Shown here: piece after piece, positions 34,789 through 43,387 of the stretch
How positions within the stretch are numbered: the stretch's first letter is position 1
How the letters are laid out: every line of letters begins with the position of its first letter
The notes under the pieces: model-generated
The model's input: only the letters and a program-made list of their open reading frames with translations
Databases searched by the model: none
Told to the model about the DNA's origin: nothing
Program-made: the position numbers and the translations under genes
Assembly: GCF_002266855.1 (NCBI RefSeq)
Contig: NZ_NGJN01000009.1
Location: 1 to 64,000, forward strand
DNA from: Winogradskyella aurantia
Lineage (GTDB): Bacteria > Bacteroidota > Bacteroidia > Flavobacteriales > Flavobacteriaceae
Direction: 5' to 3'
Length of the DNA: 64,000 nucleotides

Positions 34789-36165
34789 TTATAAATGAAT
34801 AACCTCATCATATGCATCGGCAACTGCTTCCATTACAGCTTCACTCATTGTAGGGTGAGGGTGAACAGCCTTAAGTACTTCGTGTCCTGTAGTCTCTAAT
34901 TTACGTCCCAAAACGGCTTCAGCAATCATATCTGTTACACCTGCGCCAATCATGTGACATCCTAACCATTCACCATATTTGGCGTCAAAAATTACTTTTA
35001 CAAAGCCATCTTTATTTCCTCCTGCGCTAGCTTTACCAGATGCAGAAAACGGGAATTTACCAATCTTTACGTCTAAGCCCTGCTCTTTAGCTTGTGCTTC
35101 TGTTAAACCTACACTGGCTATTTCTGGTGAACAGTAGGTACAACCTGGAATGTTACCGTAATCCAAGGCTTCCACATGTTGTCCTGCTATTTTCTCTACA
35201 CACAAGATACCTTCGGCTGAGGCTACGTGCGCTAGTGCTTGTCCTGGCGTTACATCACCTATGGCGTAATATCCTGGTATGTTAGTTTGGTAGTAATCAT
35301 TCACTATGATTTTATCCCTGTCAACCGCAATTCCTACATCTTCGAGGCCTATATTTTCTATATTAGATTTTATACCAACGGCAGACAATAAAACATCAGC
35401 CTCTAATACTTCTTCACCTTTTTTGGTCTTTACAGTGGCCTTCACACCTTTTCCTGAGGTATCAACAGAAGTTACTTCAGCGGAGGTCATGATTTTAATT
35501 CCAGATTTCTTGAAACTGCGCTCTAGTTGTTTAGAAACTTCATCATCTTCAACGGGAACTATTTTTGGCATATATTCAACAATAGTAACTTCAGTACCCA
35601 TTGAATTATAGAAGTAAGCAAACTCAACACCTATGGCTCCAGATCCTACAACAATCATTTTCTTTGGTTGCTTTTCTAAGGTCATAGCTTTTCTATAGCC
35701 AATGACTTTTTCACCATCTTGAGGTAGGCTCGGTAATTCACGAGAACGTGCTCCTGTTGCAATTATAAGATGGTCAGCAGAATATTCCTTTCCATCAACC
35801 TCCACTTTTTTTCCCGGCTTTAATTTACCAAAACCTTCTATGACATCAATTTTGTTTTTCTTCATTAAAAACTTAACACCATTACTCATTCCGTCGGCAA
35901 CACCACGACTCCGTTTTACCACAGCATCAAAATCATGTTCAGCATCCTTGACCTTTAAGCCATAATCTTCGGCATGTTTTAAATATTCAAATACTTGAGC
36001 GGATTTTAGGAGTGCTTTTGTAGGAATACAGCCCCAATTAAGGCAAACGCCGCCAAGACTTTCTTTTTCTACTACTGCCGTTTTGAACCCTAATTGAGAA
36101 GCTCTAATAGCAGTGACATAGCCTCCTGGACCACTTCCTAAAACGATAATATCATATTTGCTCAT
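34789..36165 (-). CDS. lpdA: Dihydrolipoyl dehydrogenase
   Basis: 458 residues, full length. FAD motif GSGPGGYV at 10-17, the redox-active disulfide GGVCLNWGCIPTK (Cys41 and Cys46), the NAD motif VVGSGAIGVEFA, the second FAD motif YAIGDV, and the C-terminal catalytic HPHPTMSEA His are present. It reoxidises lipoamide in 2-oxoacid dehydrogenase complexes and glycine cleavage. The E1 and E2 genes are not adjacent. Confidence 0.97.
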   Translation of the reverse strand: MSKYDIIVLGSGPGGYVTAIRASQLGFKTAVVEKESLGGVCLNWGCIPTKALLKSAQVFEYLKHAEDYGLKVKDAEHDFDAVVKRSRGVADGMSNGVKFLMKKNKIDVIEGFGKLKPGKKVEVDGKEYSADHLIIATGARSRELPSLPQDGEKVIGYRKAMTLEKQPKKMIVVGSGAIGVEFAYFYNSMGTEVTIVEYMPKIVPVEDDEVSKQLERSFKKSGIKIMTSAEVTSVDTSGKGVKATVKTKKGEEVLEADVLLSAVGIKSNIENIGLEDVGIAVDRDKIIVNDYYQTNIPGYYAIGDVTPGQALAHVASAEGILCVEKIAGQHVEALDYGNIPGCTYCSPEIASVGLTEAQAKEQGLDVKIGKFPFSASGKASAGGNKDGFVKVIFDAKYGEWLGCHMIGAGVTDMIAEAVLGRKLETTGHEVLKAVHPHPTMSEAVMEAVADAYDEVIHL

Positions 36166-36574
36166 GAGTGAGATTTTAAGTTGAAATTTGAAGCTACGAA
36201 TTTACAAAACCAAAATGTAATATTAAAGGTCTTCTTTAAAATGTCATGTCGTACCTTTTTTAAGAAATCTTCTATATTAGAATTGGATTACTTTTCTTTA
36301 GGTGTATACAATTGTGTCAAGCATTATGTTTCCTTATCCATTTTCTGAAATACAAATTGCACCAGTATAAAGTTTTGTAGCATTTTGGTCTACTGGTTAC
36401 CTTGGTAATCTCATACTTCAGAATTTGTTCTTTTAGATTTTTGAATTCCTAAAAGGTAAGCCTAACTTTTATTCTAATTAAAGGAACAAACCTTATTTAG
36501 GTCCTATAAAAATTTGTTTCTAGAATGTATGAGGCAAAGAACTCTATCTCTAGTCAAATGACAATTAATAATCA
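36166..36574. other. 409-base intergenic region, no gene recognised
   Basis: This is the longest gap in the window. It holds the lpdA promoter region on its left edge for an incoming leftward transcript from the right, and the 3' end of msrB. One open stretch without a start codon runs on the minus strand from about 36448 to 36317 (about 43 codons) and may be chance or a decayed gene. No RNA gene or repeat was recognised. Confidence 0.5.
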
Positions 36575-37054
36575 TCATTCCTTGGCAGGAACAAACTTTA
36601 AGGCTACGCCATTAATACAGTGTCTTTTGCCAGTAGTTTCTTTTGGTCCATCATTAAAAACATGGCCTAGATGACCTCCACATGTGGCGCAATGTTCCTC
36701 GGAGCGCGCATAACCAATCTTATAGTCGGTAGCGTAGGCTACATTACCCTCAATGGCTCTGTCAAAGCTCGGCCAACCTGTTCCCGAATCAAATTTATGC
36801 TCGCTTTTAAATAAGGGTGTGTTGCAAGCTGCACAATGGTAAACCCCTTTTTTATAATTTTTGTTTAAGGGACTCGAAAATGCGCGTTCTGTTCCTTCCT
36901 TTCGCAATACGTAGTATTGTTCAGGAGTTAGCTCTGCCTTCCATTCTGCCTCGGTTTTTGTTACGGAAAAATTTTCCTTTTTATCTTTTTTTTGCGCTGA
37001 GCCATTACAGCTGTACATAGATATGAACAGGAAAATAATAAAAGTCTTTCTCAT
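36575..37054 (-). CDS. msrB: Peptide-methionine (R)-S-oxide reductase, lipoprotein form
   Basis: 159 residues from the ATG at 37054 (MRKTFIIFLFISMYSC). The lipoprotein signal places it in the envelope. The MsrB domain has zinc-binding pairs CAAC and CATC, SGTGWPSF, GHLGHVF, and the catalytic Cys in KRHCINGVALKF. It reduces methionine-R-sulfoxide in proteins. The ten-codon extension upstream would spoil the signal peptide and is rejected. It is divergent from the glycogen gene cluster. Confidence 0.94.
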   Translation of the reverse strand: MRKTFIIFLFISMYSCNGSAQKKDKKENFSVTKTEAEWKAELTPEQYYVLRKEGTERAFSSPLNKNYKKGVYHCAACNTPLFKSEHKFDSGTGWPSFDRAIEGNVAYATDYKIGYARSEEHCATCGGHLGHVFNDGPKETTGKRHCINGVALKFVPAKE

Positions 37055-37106
37055 CTTTTCATTTTTGATAAAGGTAAATCTCAATTTTCAGAAATAATAA
37101 TCCTTT

Positions 37107-37124
37107 AACCTAATATTATAGGTT
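37107..37124. promoter_or_regulatory. Inverted repeat between msrB and the glycogen cluster
   Basis: AACCTA and TAGGTT form a perfect 6-6-6 palindrome in the 157-base divergent region, 53 bases from the msrB start and 88 bases before the glgA-like start. It may be an operator. Confidence 0.35.
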
Positions 37125-37211
37125 TTTCAGCCAATTTTGACTTATATTTATAGTTCATAATGTGTAGTGAAAATCAATTCAATTTCTAATTCAAAACTGA
37201 CTTTTTATTAA

Positions 37212-38426
37212 ATGAAAGCATTGTTTCTAACAAGAGAATTTCCACCTTATGTCTATGGTGGGGCAGGTGTGCACGTTGAGTATTTGGCAAAAGAACTCGC
37301 TAAATTAATGAATATCGAAGTTCGCGCTTTTGGTGATCAGAATGAAACTAAGGGCAATCTTTCAGTTAAAGGATTTTCGTGGTATGATTCGAAATTTGAA
37401 GATGTAGATGAGAAGCTTAAAATGATTTTTAAAACATTGCAGGTAGACCTCGACATGAATATTGATGAGATTAATGCCGATATTGTGCATTGTCACACTT
37501 GGTACTCCCATTTTGCTGGTGTAATTGCCAAACTGTGTTACGGTATTCCCCTTGTAGTCACTACACATTCATTAGAGCCTTTGCGCCCTTGGAAAAGAGA
37601 GCAGTTGGGCCGAGGCTATGACACCTCATCATGGATTGAAAAGACAGCCATTGAAATGGCTGATGCTATTATAGCTGTTTCTGAAGAAACCAAACAAGAT
37701 GTGCTGAAATACTTTGAGGTTAAGGCTGATAAAATAGAGGTGATTTATAATGGTATAGACCTAAAGGAATATGTAATGGTAGATGAAACTTCAGTTTTGG
37801 AAACATATCATATTGATAAGTCAAAACCATATGTGCTTTTCGTTGGGCGCATAACACGTCAAAAAGGAATTATTCACTTAGTTAATGCCATAAAATATAT
37901 AGACAAGGATACCCAAATTGTCTTGTGTGCAGGTGCGCCAGACACACCTGAAATAGCCAAAGAAATGGAAAATGCCGTAGAGGAAGCATCAAAGTATAGA
38001 GATAATATTTTTTGGATAGACAAAATGCTAGATAAGAAGGATGTTATTCAACTGTATTCTCACGCTGATGTGTTTTGTTGTCCCTCAATTTATGAACCTT
38101 TTGGAATTATAAATATTGAGGCCATGGCTTGTGAAACAGCAGTTGTGGCTAGTGCGGTTGGCGGTATTAAGGAAGTGGTAGTTCCTAATGAAACAGGTTT
38201 GTTGATTCCTCTTAAACAGCAAACTGAGGCCCCTTTCGAGCCCGTCGACCCAGATAAATTCTCTAGAGATTTGGCAGAAGGAATAAATTTCATTGTAAAT
38301 AATAAAGACTTAAGAGACAAAATGGCCAAAAATGGACGTAAACGCGTAGAAACACATTTTGATTGGTCTGCAATTGCCAAACAAACGAAATCATTATACA
38401 AATCTTTAATCGATAACAATGTTTAA
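37212..38426 (+). CDS. GT4-family glycogen synthase / maltose-1-phosphate synthase
   Basis: 404 residues, the short actinobacterial-archaeal type, not the classical 480-residue GlgA (GT5). N-terminal glycogen-synthase signature LFLTREFPPYVYGGAGVHVEYLAKEL, HCHTWYSHFAG, THSLEPLRPWKREQLGRGY; C-terminal GT-B half with VIYNGID, FVGRITRQKG and EPFGIINIEAMAC (the E-x7-E motif). In Mycobacterium the homologue GlgM joins ADP-glucose and glucose-1-phosphate into maltose-1-phosphate. The glgE gene nearby makes this role likely here, but a glycogen elongation role cannot be excluded. Its stop overlaps the start of glgC by 8 bases. Confidence 0.88.
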   Translation: MKALFLTREFPPYVYGGAGVHVEYLAKELAKLMNIEVRAFGDQNETKGNLSVKGFSWYDSKFEDVDEKLKMIFKTLQVDLDMNIDEINADIVHCHTWYSHFAGVIAKLCYGIPLVVTTHSLEPLRPWKREQLGRGYDTSSWIEKTAIEMADAIIAVSEETKQDVLKYFEVKADKIEVIYNGIDLKEYVMVDETSVLETYHIDKSKPYVLFVGRITRQKGIIHLVNAIKYIDKDTQIVLCAGAPDTPEIAKEMENAVEEASKYRDNIFWIDKMLDKKDVIQLYSHADVFCCPSIYEPFGIINIEAMACETAVVASAVGGIKEVVVPNETGLLIPLKQQTEAPFEPVDPDKFSRDLAEGINFIVNNKDLRDKMAKNGRKRVETHFDWSAIAKQTKSLYKSLIDNNV

Positions 38427-39684
38427 TCAAAAAGTTATAAGCATAATTTTAGGTGGCGGACAGGGCTCACGCCTTTACCCACTTACTGAAAGTAGATCTA
38501 AACCAGCAGTTCCCATAGCGGGGAAGTACAGGTTGGTTGATATACCTATTTCAAATTGTATAAATTCAGAGATGAAGCGGATGTATGTGTTGACACAATT
38601 TAATTCGGCATCCTTGAACAAGCACATAAAAAACACCTATAATTTTAGTTTTTTCAGTTCTGCCTTCGTAGATGTCCTTGCAGCTGAACAGACCATTCAA
38701 AGTGGTGATTGGTTTCAAGGTACTGCTGATGCTGTAAGGCAGAGCATGCATCACTTTTTGCAACACGATTTTGAATATGCCTTAATCCTTTCAGGCGATC
38801 AGCTTTATCAAATGGATTACAATGATATGCTCAATGCACATATAGAATCAGGAGCTGATATTACTGTAGGTACTTATCCTGTCAATGCCAAGGATGCCAC
38901 ATCTTTCGGTATTTTAAAAACAGATGAAAATAAGGCGATAACATCATTTATTGAAAAACCTTCATCAGATTTATTGGTAGACTGGAAATCTGAGGTAAGT
39001 GACGACATGAAAGCTCAGGGCAGAGAATATTTAGGGTCCATGGGTATTTATGTCTTTAACAAAAAACTGCTTATTGACTTGATGAATGATAAGTCTACAA
39101 ATGATTTTGGTAAGGAAATAATTCCCCAGTCTATTGGCAAATATAAAACCGTAAGTTTCCCTTTTGAAGGGTATTGGACCGACATTGGTAATATTGACAG
39201 TTTTTTTGAAGCGAATTTGGGCTTAACGGATGAGATTCCCCAATTTAACCTTTACGATTTAAATCAACGGGTTTATACTAATGCTAGGATTCTTCCTACA
39301 TCAAAAATTTCGGGAACTACACTAAATAAAGCGGTAATTGCTGAAGGCTGCATCATTCATGCAGCGATGATTGAAAAATCCGTCATTGGTATCCGCTCTA
39401 GAATTGGACGTGAAACTACTATAATCAATACTTATATGATGGGTTCTGATCTTTATGAATCCTTAGAGGATATCGAATCAAGACATATTGAAATACTTAT
39501 GGGTATTGGGGAAAGGTGCTTTATCAAAAATGCCATTATCGATAAAAATTGTCGAATCGGTGATGACGTGAGAATAAATGGTGGTAGGCATTTAAAAGAT
39601 ACTGAAACGGACAGTTATTGCATAAAGGATGGAATCGTTGTTGTTAAAAAGGGAGCTACCATACCAAAAGGAACTATAATTTAA
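38419..39684 (+). CDS. glgC: Glucose-1-phosphate adenylyltransferase
   Basis: 421 residues. IILGGGQGSRLYPLT with SKPAVPIAGKYRLVDIPISN is the nucleotidyltransferase signature. YFQGTADAVRQ-like (WFQGTADAVRQ), LILSGDQLYQMDY, FIEKPSSD, EYLGSMGIYVF and a left-handed helix C-terminus complete it. It makes ADP-glucose, the donor for glycogen and maltose-1-phosphate synthesis. Translation is probably coupled to the preceding synthase. Confidence 0.97.
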   Translation: MFNQKVISIILGGGQGSRLYPLTESRSKPAVPIAGKYRLVDIPISNCINSEMKRMYVLTQFNSASLNKHIKNTYNFSFFSSAFVDVLAAEQTIQSGDWFQGTADAVRQSMHHFLQHDFEYALILSGDQLYQMDYNDMLNAHIESGADITVGTYPVNAKDATSFGILKTDENKAITSFIEKPSSDLLVDWKSEVSDDMKAQGREYLGSMGIYVFNKKLLIDLMNDKSTNDFGKEIIPQSIGKYKTVSFPFEGYWTDIGNIDSFFEANLGLTDEIPQFNLYDLNQRVYTNARILPTSKISGTTLNKAVIAEGCIIHAAMIEKSVIGIRSRIGRETTIINTYMMGSDLYESLEDIESRHIEILMGIGERCFIKNAIIDKNCRIGDDVRINGGRHLKDTETDSYCIKDGIVVVKKGATIPKGTII

Positions 39685-39711
39685 ACTTCTTTTCAACATA
39701 TAATTTGTTTC

Positions 39712-39724
39712 AAACGTTGTAGTT
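39712..39724 (+). promoter_or_regulatory. Shared 13-base motif upstream of glgE
   Basis: AAACGTTGTAGTT occurs here, 89 bases before the glgE start codon, and again at 45343-45355, 84 bases before the GH31 gene. Both gaps also share TAGAAGTT and AATTTTTC nearer the start. The core AACGTT is palindromic, as in LacI-type operators. Confidence 0.45.
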
Positions 39725-39813
39725 CGCCATAATTTGGTAATAATGAAATTCTGGTCTCATTTTATGTGCGTTTTTTATTAAATTCGACGTGTAGAAGTTA
39801 ATTTTTCACAAAT

Positions 39814-41748
39814 ATGCAAAATCAAGAGCGTGTTGTTATAGACTATGTATCGCCTCAAATTAATGGTGGCGATTTTTTTATTAAGCGAACTATCAATGAG
39901 ATTGTTAATATTGATGCTCATGTTTTAGTAGATGGACACGATGTTATTGGAGCTTCTGTCTTGTTTAAGCACGAAACAGAGAAAAAATGGAGTGAATCTA
40001 GAATGCATTTAGTTGTGAATGACGAGTGGCAGGGATCCTTTTCGGTTCAGAAACAAGGGTTTTATAGCTACAAGGTGCAAGGTTGGGTAGATTACGCTTT
40101 AAATTGGCAACACGGTATTGAACGTAAAATTGATGCTGGTCAAATTGTAAAGTCAGAATTACTGGAGGGGATTCTCTACTTAAAACCTCTTTTAAAGAAG
40201 GGAACAAAGGAAGAAAAGGAATATTTGCACTATTGTATAGATTGTTTCGAGGACCAATCAAAATATGAAATCGCGCTTTCTGAAGCTAAAAGTAAGGCCC
40301 TTCATGATATTTTTATAAAATACCCTGAGAAATATTTAGCCAACGAATCTAAGGAATACAGGGTTTATGTCGATAGAAAGAAGGCACTTTTTAGCACATG
40401 GTATGAGCTCTTTCCAAGGTCGACTGCAGAAGAAGAACAGCACGGTAACTTCAAGGATTGTGAGCGTTTGCTTCCCAGAATCGCTGCAATGGGTTTCGAT
40501 ACACTTTACTTTCCGCCAATACATCCTATTGGCTATTTAAACCGAAAAGGAAAAAATAATACGACAGAAGCCAAAGAAGGTGACTCGGGATCAGCTTGGG
40601 CAATAGGCTCTCATGAAGGCGGTCATCGTGCCATACACCCAAAACTTGGCACTATTGAAGACTTCAAGGCGCTTATTAAAAAAGCAAAAGATCACCGTAT
40701 TGAAATTGCCATGGATTATGCCTTACAAGCTGCGCCAGATCACCCATGGGTAAAGGAACACCCAGAATGGTTTAAGTGGCGGCCAGATGGGACGGTGCAA
40801 TATGCTGAAAACCCACCTAAAAAATATCAAGACATACTACCCATATATTGGGAGACGAAAGATTACAAAAACCTCTGGAAAGAATGCTTGGACATCCTTT
40901 TGTATTGGATAGATTGTGGGATTACGATATTCAGGGTAGATAATCCACATACCAAACCTTTTTACTTCTGGAATTGGATAATCACAGAGGTAAAAAAGAA
41001 GTATCCTGACACCATATTCTTAGCCGAGGCTTTTACTAAACCAAAGGTAATGCAGCAGTTAGCTAAACAAGGATACACGCAGTCTTATACCTATTTTACC
41101 TGGAGAAATTCCAAATACGAGCTTATGGAGTATATGACCGAATTGACCCAAACTGAGCAACGCGAGTTTATGCGTCCAAATTTTTGGCCAAATACACCGG
41201 ATATCAATCCTTATGATCTTCAAGGGGCTAATGAATCAAAGTATATCCAAAGGTATGTTTTGGCTGCTACCTTAAGCTCAAATATTGGGATATATGGGCC
41301 TGTGTTTGAACAAATGATAGATGAAGCTATACCTGGAAAAGAAGAATACTTCATGTCTGAAAAATTTGAGGTTAAACATTATGACTGGTTCAAACAAAAC
41401 AAGTTGACAACGGTCATTTCAAGAATCAATCACATACGTCACCAACATGAAGCCTTGCAGCAAACAAATAACATAAAGTTTTGTCATATTGAAAATGATA
41501 ATTTAATGGCCTATTATAAGTGGAACGATTCTAAAACAGATGAATTGCTGATCATAGTGAGTTTAGAACATCACTACGCTCAGCAAGGGACAGTGCAGTT
41601 ACCTTTGGCAGACTTAGGTGTTCAATCGGGTCATCAAATAAATGTTAGTGACCTTGTTACCGGGAGCAACTACAATTGGCAAAACGAATGGAATTTTATA
41701 GAATTGCACCCTACATTACCGTTTCATATTTTTAAGATAAATAAATAG
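39814..41748 (+). CDS. glgE: Alpha-1,4-glucan:maltose-1-phosphate maltosyltransferase
   Basis: 644 residues. GlgE adds maltosyl units from maltose-1-phosphate to the end of an alpha-1,4-glucan. The protein has an N-terminal beta-sandwich and helical domains (1-180) and a GH13_3 barrel with FPPIHPIGYLNRKGKNN, IGSHEGGH, the nucleophile Asp376 in FRVDNPHTKP, acid Glu405 in FLAEAFTKP and a third acidic residue, Asp463, in FWPNTPDINPYDLQ. These motifs are specific to GlgE within the alpha-amylase family. The gene ends one base from the start of the maltokinase region, so the two are co-translated. Confidence 0.95.
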   Translation: MQNQERVVIDYVSPQINGGDFFIKRTINEIVNIDAHVLVDGHDVIGASVLFKHETEKKWSESRMHLVVNDEWQGSFSVQKQGFYSYKVQGWVDYALNWQHGIERKIDAGQIVKSELLEGILYLKPLLKKGTKEEKEYLHYCIDCFEDQSKYEIALSEAKSKALHDIFIKYPEKYLANESKEYRVYVDRKKALFSTWYELFPRSTAEEEQHGNFKDCERLLPRIAAMGFDTLYFPPIHPIGYLNRKGKNNTTEAKEGDSGSAWAIGSHEGGHRAIHPKLGTIEDFKALIKKAKDHRIEIAMDYALQAAPDHPWVKEHPEWFKWRPDGTVQYAENPPKKYQDILPIYWETKDYKNLWKECLDILLYWIDCGITIFRVDNPHTKPFYFWNWIITEVKKKYPDTIFLAEAFTKPKVMQQLAKQGYTQSYTYFTWRNSKYELMEYMTELTQTEQREFMRPNFWPNTPDINPYDLQGANESKYIQRYVLAATLSSNIGIYGPVFEQMIDEAIPGKEEYFMSEKFEVKHYDWFKQNKLTTVISRINHIRHQHEALQQTNNIKFCHIENDNLMAYYKWNDSKTDELLIIVSLEHHYAQQGTVQLPLADLGVQSGHQINVSDLVTGSNYNWQNEWNFIELHPTLPFHIFKINK

Positions 41749-41750
41749 TG

Positions 41751-43382
41751 ATGTCCAAGAAAAAATCCCAATCCAATATACTTCAACCACCATATAATTT
41801 CAATGTAAGGTGGGAAGAGTTAATGGAAAATAAGGATTTTGTCAAGATTTTTTTATCGGATGTTCTCGAAGAGTATATCGTAAAGCAGCGCTGGTATGGC
41901 GGAAAGTCGAGTAAACTAAAGTATATCGAACTTGCCGAATACTTTAGGATTCAAAAAAATGAAGAAGTGTATTATGGCCTTATTTTGGAAGTTAATTTTC
42001 AAGAGGCCTTTTATCAACACTACTTTATTCCAATAGCTTTTGTTTCTGATGAGAATTTTGCAAACGATGATCGTATCTTGCCAATAAGTATTCAAAATCA
42101 GGAAGGCTTTATTATTGATGCTATTAATCTTGAAGCCTTTAGGCGTGTGGTTTTTGAGCGTATTCTTACCGCCGAGCCCTTAGACAAAACAAGGGTTCAG
42201 TACAATAAAAGTATCTTGTTCTCGGATTGTGAATACGAATCATCTCGGTTTATGGGTCTGGAGCAAAGCAATACCTCTATTGTTTACAATGAAAAGTATG
42301 TACTGAAGTTTTTTAGAAGAATATATGCAGATAGAAACCCAGATTATGAGATGAGCCGATTTTTATCGGAGACTAAGGATTTTAAAAACACACCAGCATA
42401 CCTAGGAAGTATGCAAATAAAAGATCATGAGAATGTGAATATAACCATTGCCTTAATGCAAGAAATGGTGCCTAATGAAGGAGATGCTTGGGATTATATG
42501 CTCAAGGAATTGCACAAGGTATTTAGCAATCTCGAGTACAAGAAAATAGATATTGACAAGCTGCCTAAAACAGTGATGTTTGAACGTTTGGGTATTAGGG
42601 ATATCCCGCCCCAAATCATTGATTGGGTAGGCTTGAGTATTTTTACAAAGATTCAAAAATTAGCCCTGAGAACAGCAGAAATGCATATAGCCCTAGGTTC
42701 CGAATTTGAGGATACGGCCTTTACCCCAACGCGTTTTAACGGTGATTACACAGTTTGGTTAAAGAATCGTCTTTTGTATCAATTTCAGAATAGGTTAAAC
42801 GCTGTTGAAAACAATCTTCACAAACTAGACGGCTTAGCACTTGAGTTGGCTAATGAATTCCTAGAAAAGAAAAACGATATACGAAAGCGTTTTGTCAATT
42901 TCGATTGGACCAAATTGAAAGGTGAAAGGCTAAGGGTTCATGGGGATTACCATTTGGGCCAAATTCTGGTTAAGGATGACGATTTCTACATCTTGGATTT
43001 TGAAGGGGAACCAGAAAGTACCATTCGAGATAGAAAGGTAAAACAACCACCTTTAAAGGATGTAGCTGGATTATTCAGGTCATTTCATTATGCCATTTAC
43101 GCCACGATTTTTAATAATCTCGAAAAATATAAGCACAGTCAGGACGACCTTTTTAAAGCTGGTGAAGTTTTGTATCAATACTTTATAGGCTTGTTTCTGG
43201 GTACTTATGTGGTTCAGATTCAAAATGCAAACATCAATATAGGTTATGAGCAGGAACGTATCTTTCTTTTAAAGTACTCCCTGCTAGAAAAAGCAGTTTA
43301 TGAATTAGGCTATGAACTTAATTCTCGCCCACGATGGGCCGTAATTCCATTAAAGGGAATTTCTAATATTATCAACCACTAA
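41751..43382 (+). CDS. Pep2-like maltokinase
   Basis: 543 residues from the ATG at 41751; a GTG three bases earlier overlaps the glgE stop. The protein kinase-like fold typical of maltokinase is visible: QRWYGGKSS near the start, the nucleotide-binding YVLKFFRRIY, the catalytic VHGDYHLGQIL (Asp399) and the metal site LDFEGEP. It is expected to phosphorylate maltose to maltose-1-phosphate, the GlgE donor. In many bacteria this domain is fused to trehalose synthase (TreS); here it stands alone. It precedes glgB by 5 bases. Confidence 0.9.
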   Translation: MSKKKSQSNILQPPYNFNVRWEELMENKDFVKIFLSDVLEEYIVKQRWYGGKSSKLKYIELAEYFRIQKNEEVYYGLILEVNFQEAFYQHYFIPIAFVSDENFANDDRILPISIQNQEGFIIDAINLEAFRRVVFERILTAEPLDKTRVQYNKSILFSDCEYESSRFMGLEQSNTSIVYNEKYVLKFFRRIYADRNPDYEMSRFLSETKDFKNTPAYLGSMQIKDHENVNITIALMQEMVPNEGDAWDYMLKELHKVFSNLEYKKIDIDKLPKTVMFERLGIRDIPPQIIDWVGLSIFTKIQKLALRTAEMHIALGSEFEDTAFTPTRFNGDYTVWLKNRLLYQFQNRLNAVENNLHKLDGLALELANEFLEKKNDIRKRFVNFDWTKLKGERLRVHGDYHLGQILVKDDDFYILDFEGEPESTIRDRKVKQPPLKDVAGLFRSFHYAIYATIFNNLEKYKHSQDDLFKAGEVLYQYFIGLFLGTYVVQIQNANINIGYEQERIFLLKYSLLEKAVYELGYELNSRPRWAVIPLKGISNIINH

Positions 43383-43387
43383 ATTTT

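Noticed and set aside
36317-36448. Open stretch on the minus strand in the lpdA-msrB gap
   Set aside because: It has no start codon and no recognisable similarity; it may be chance or a worn remnant, so no gene is called.
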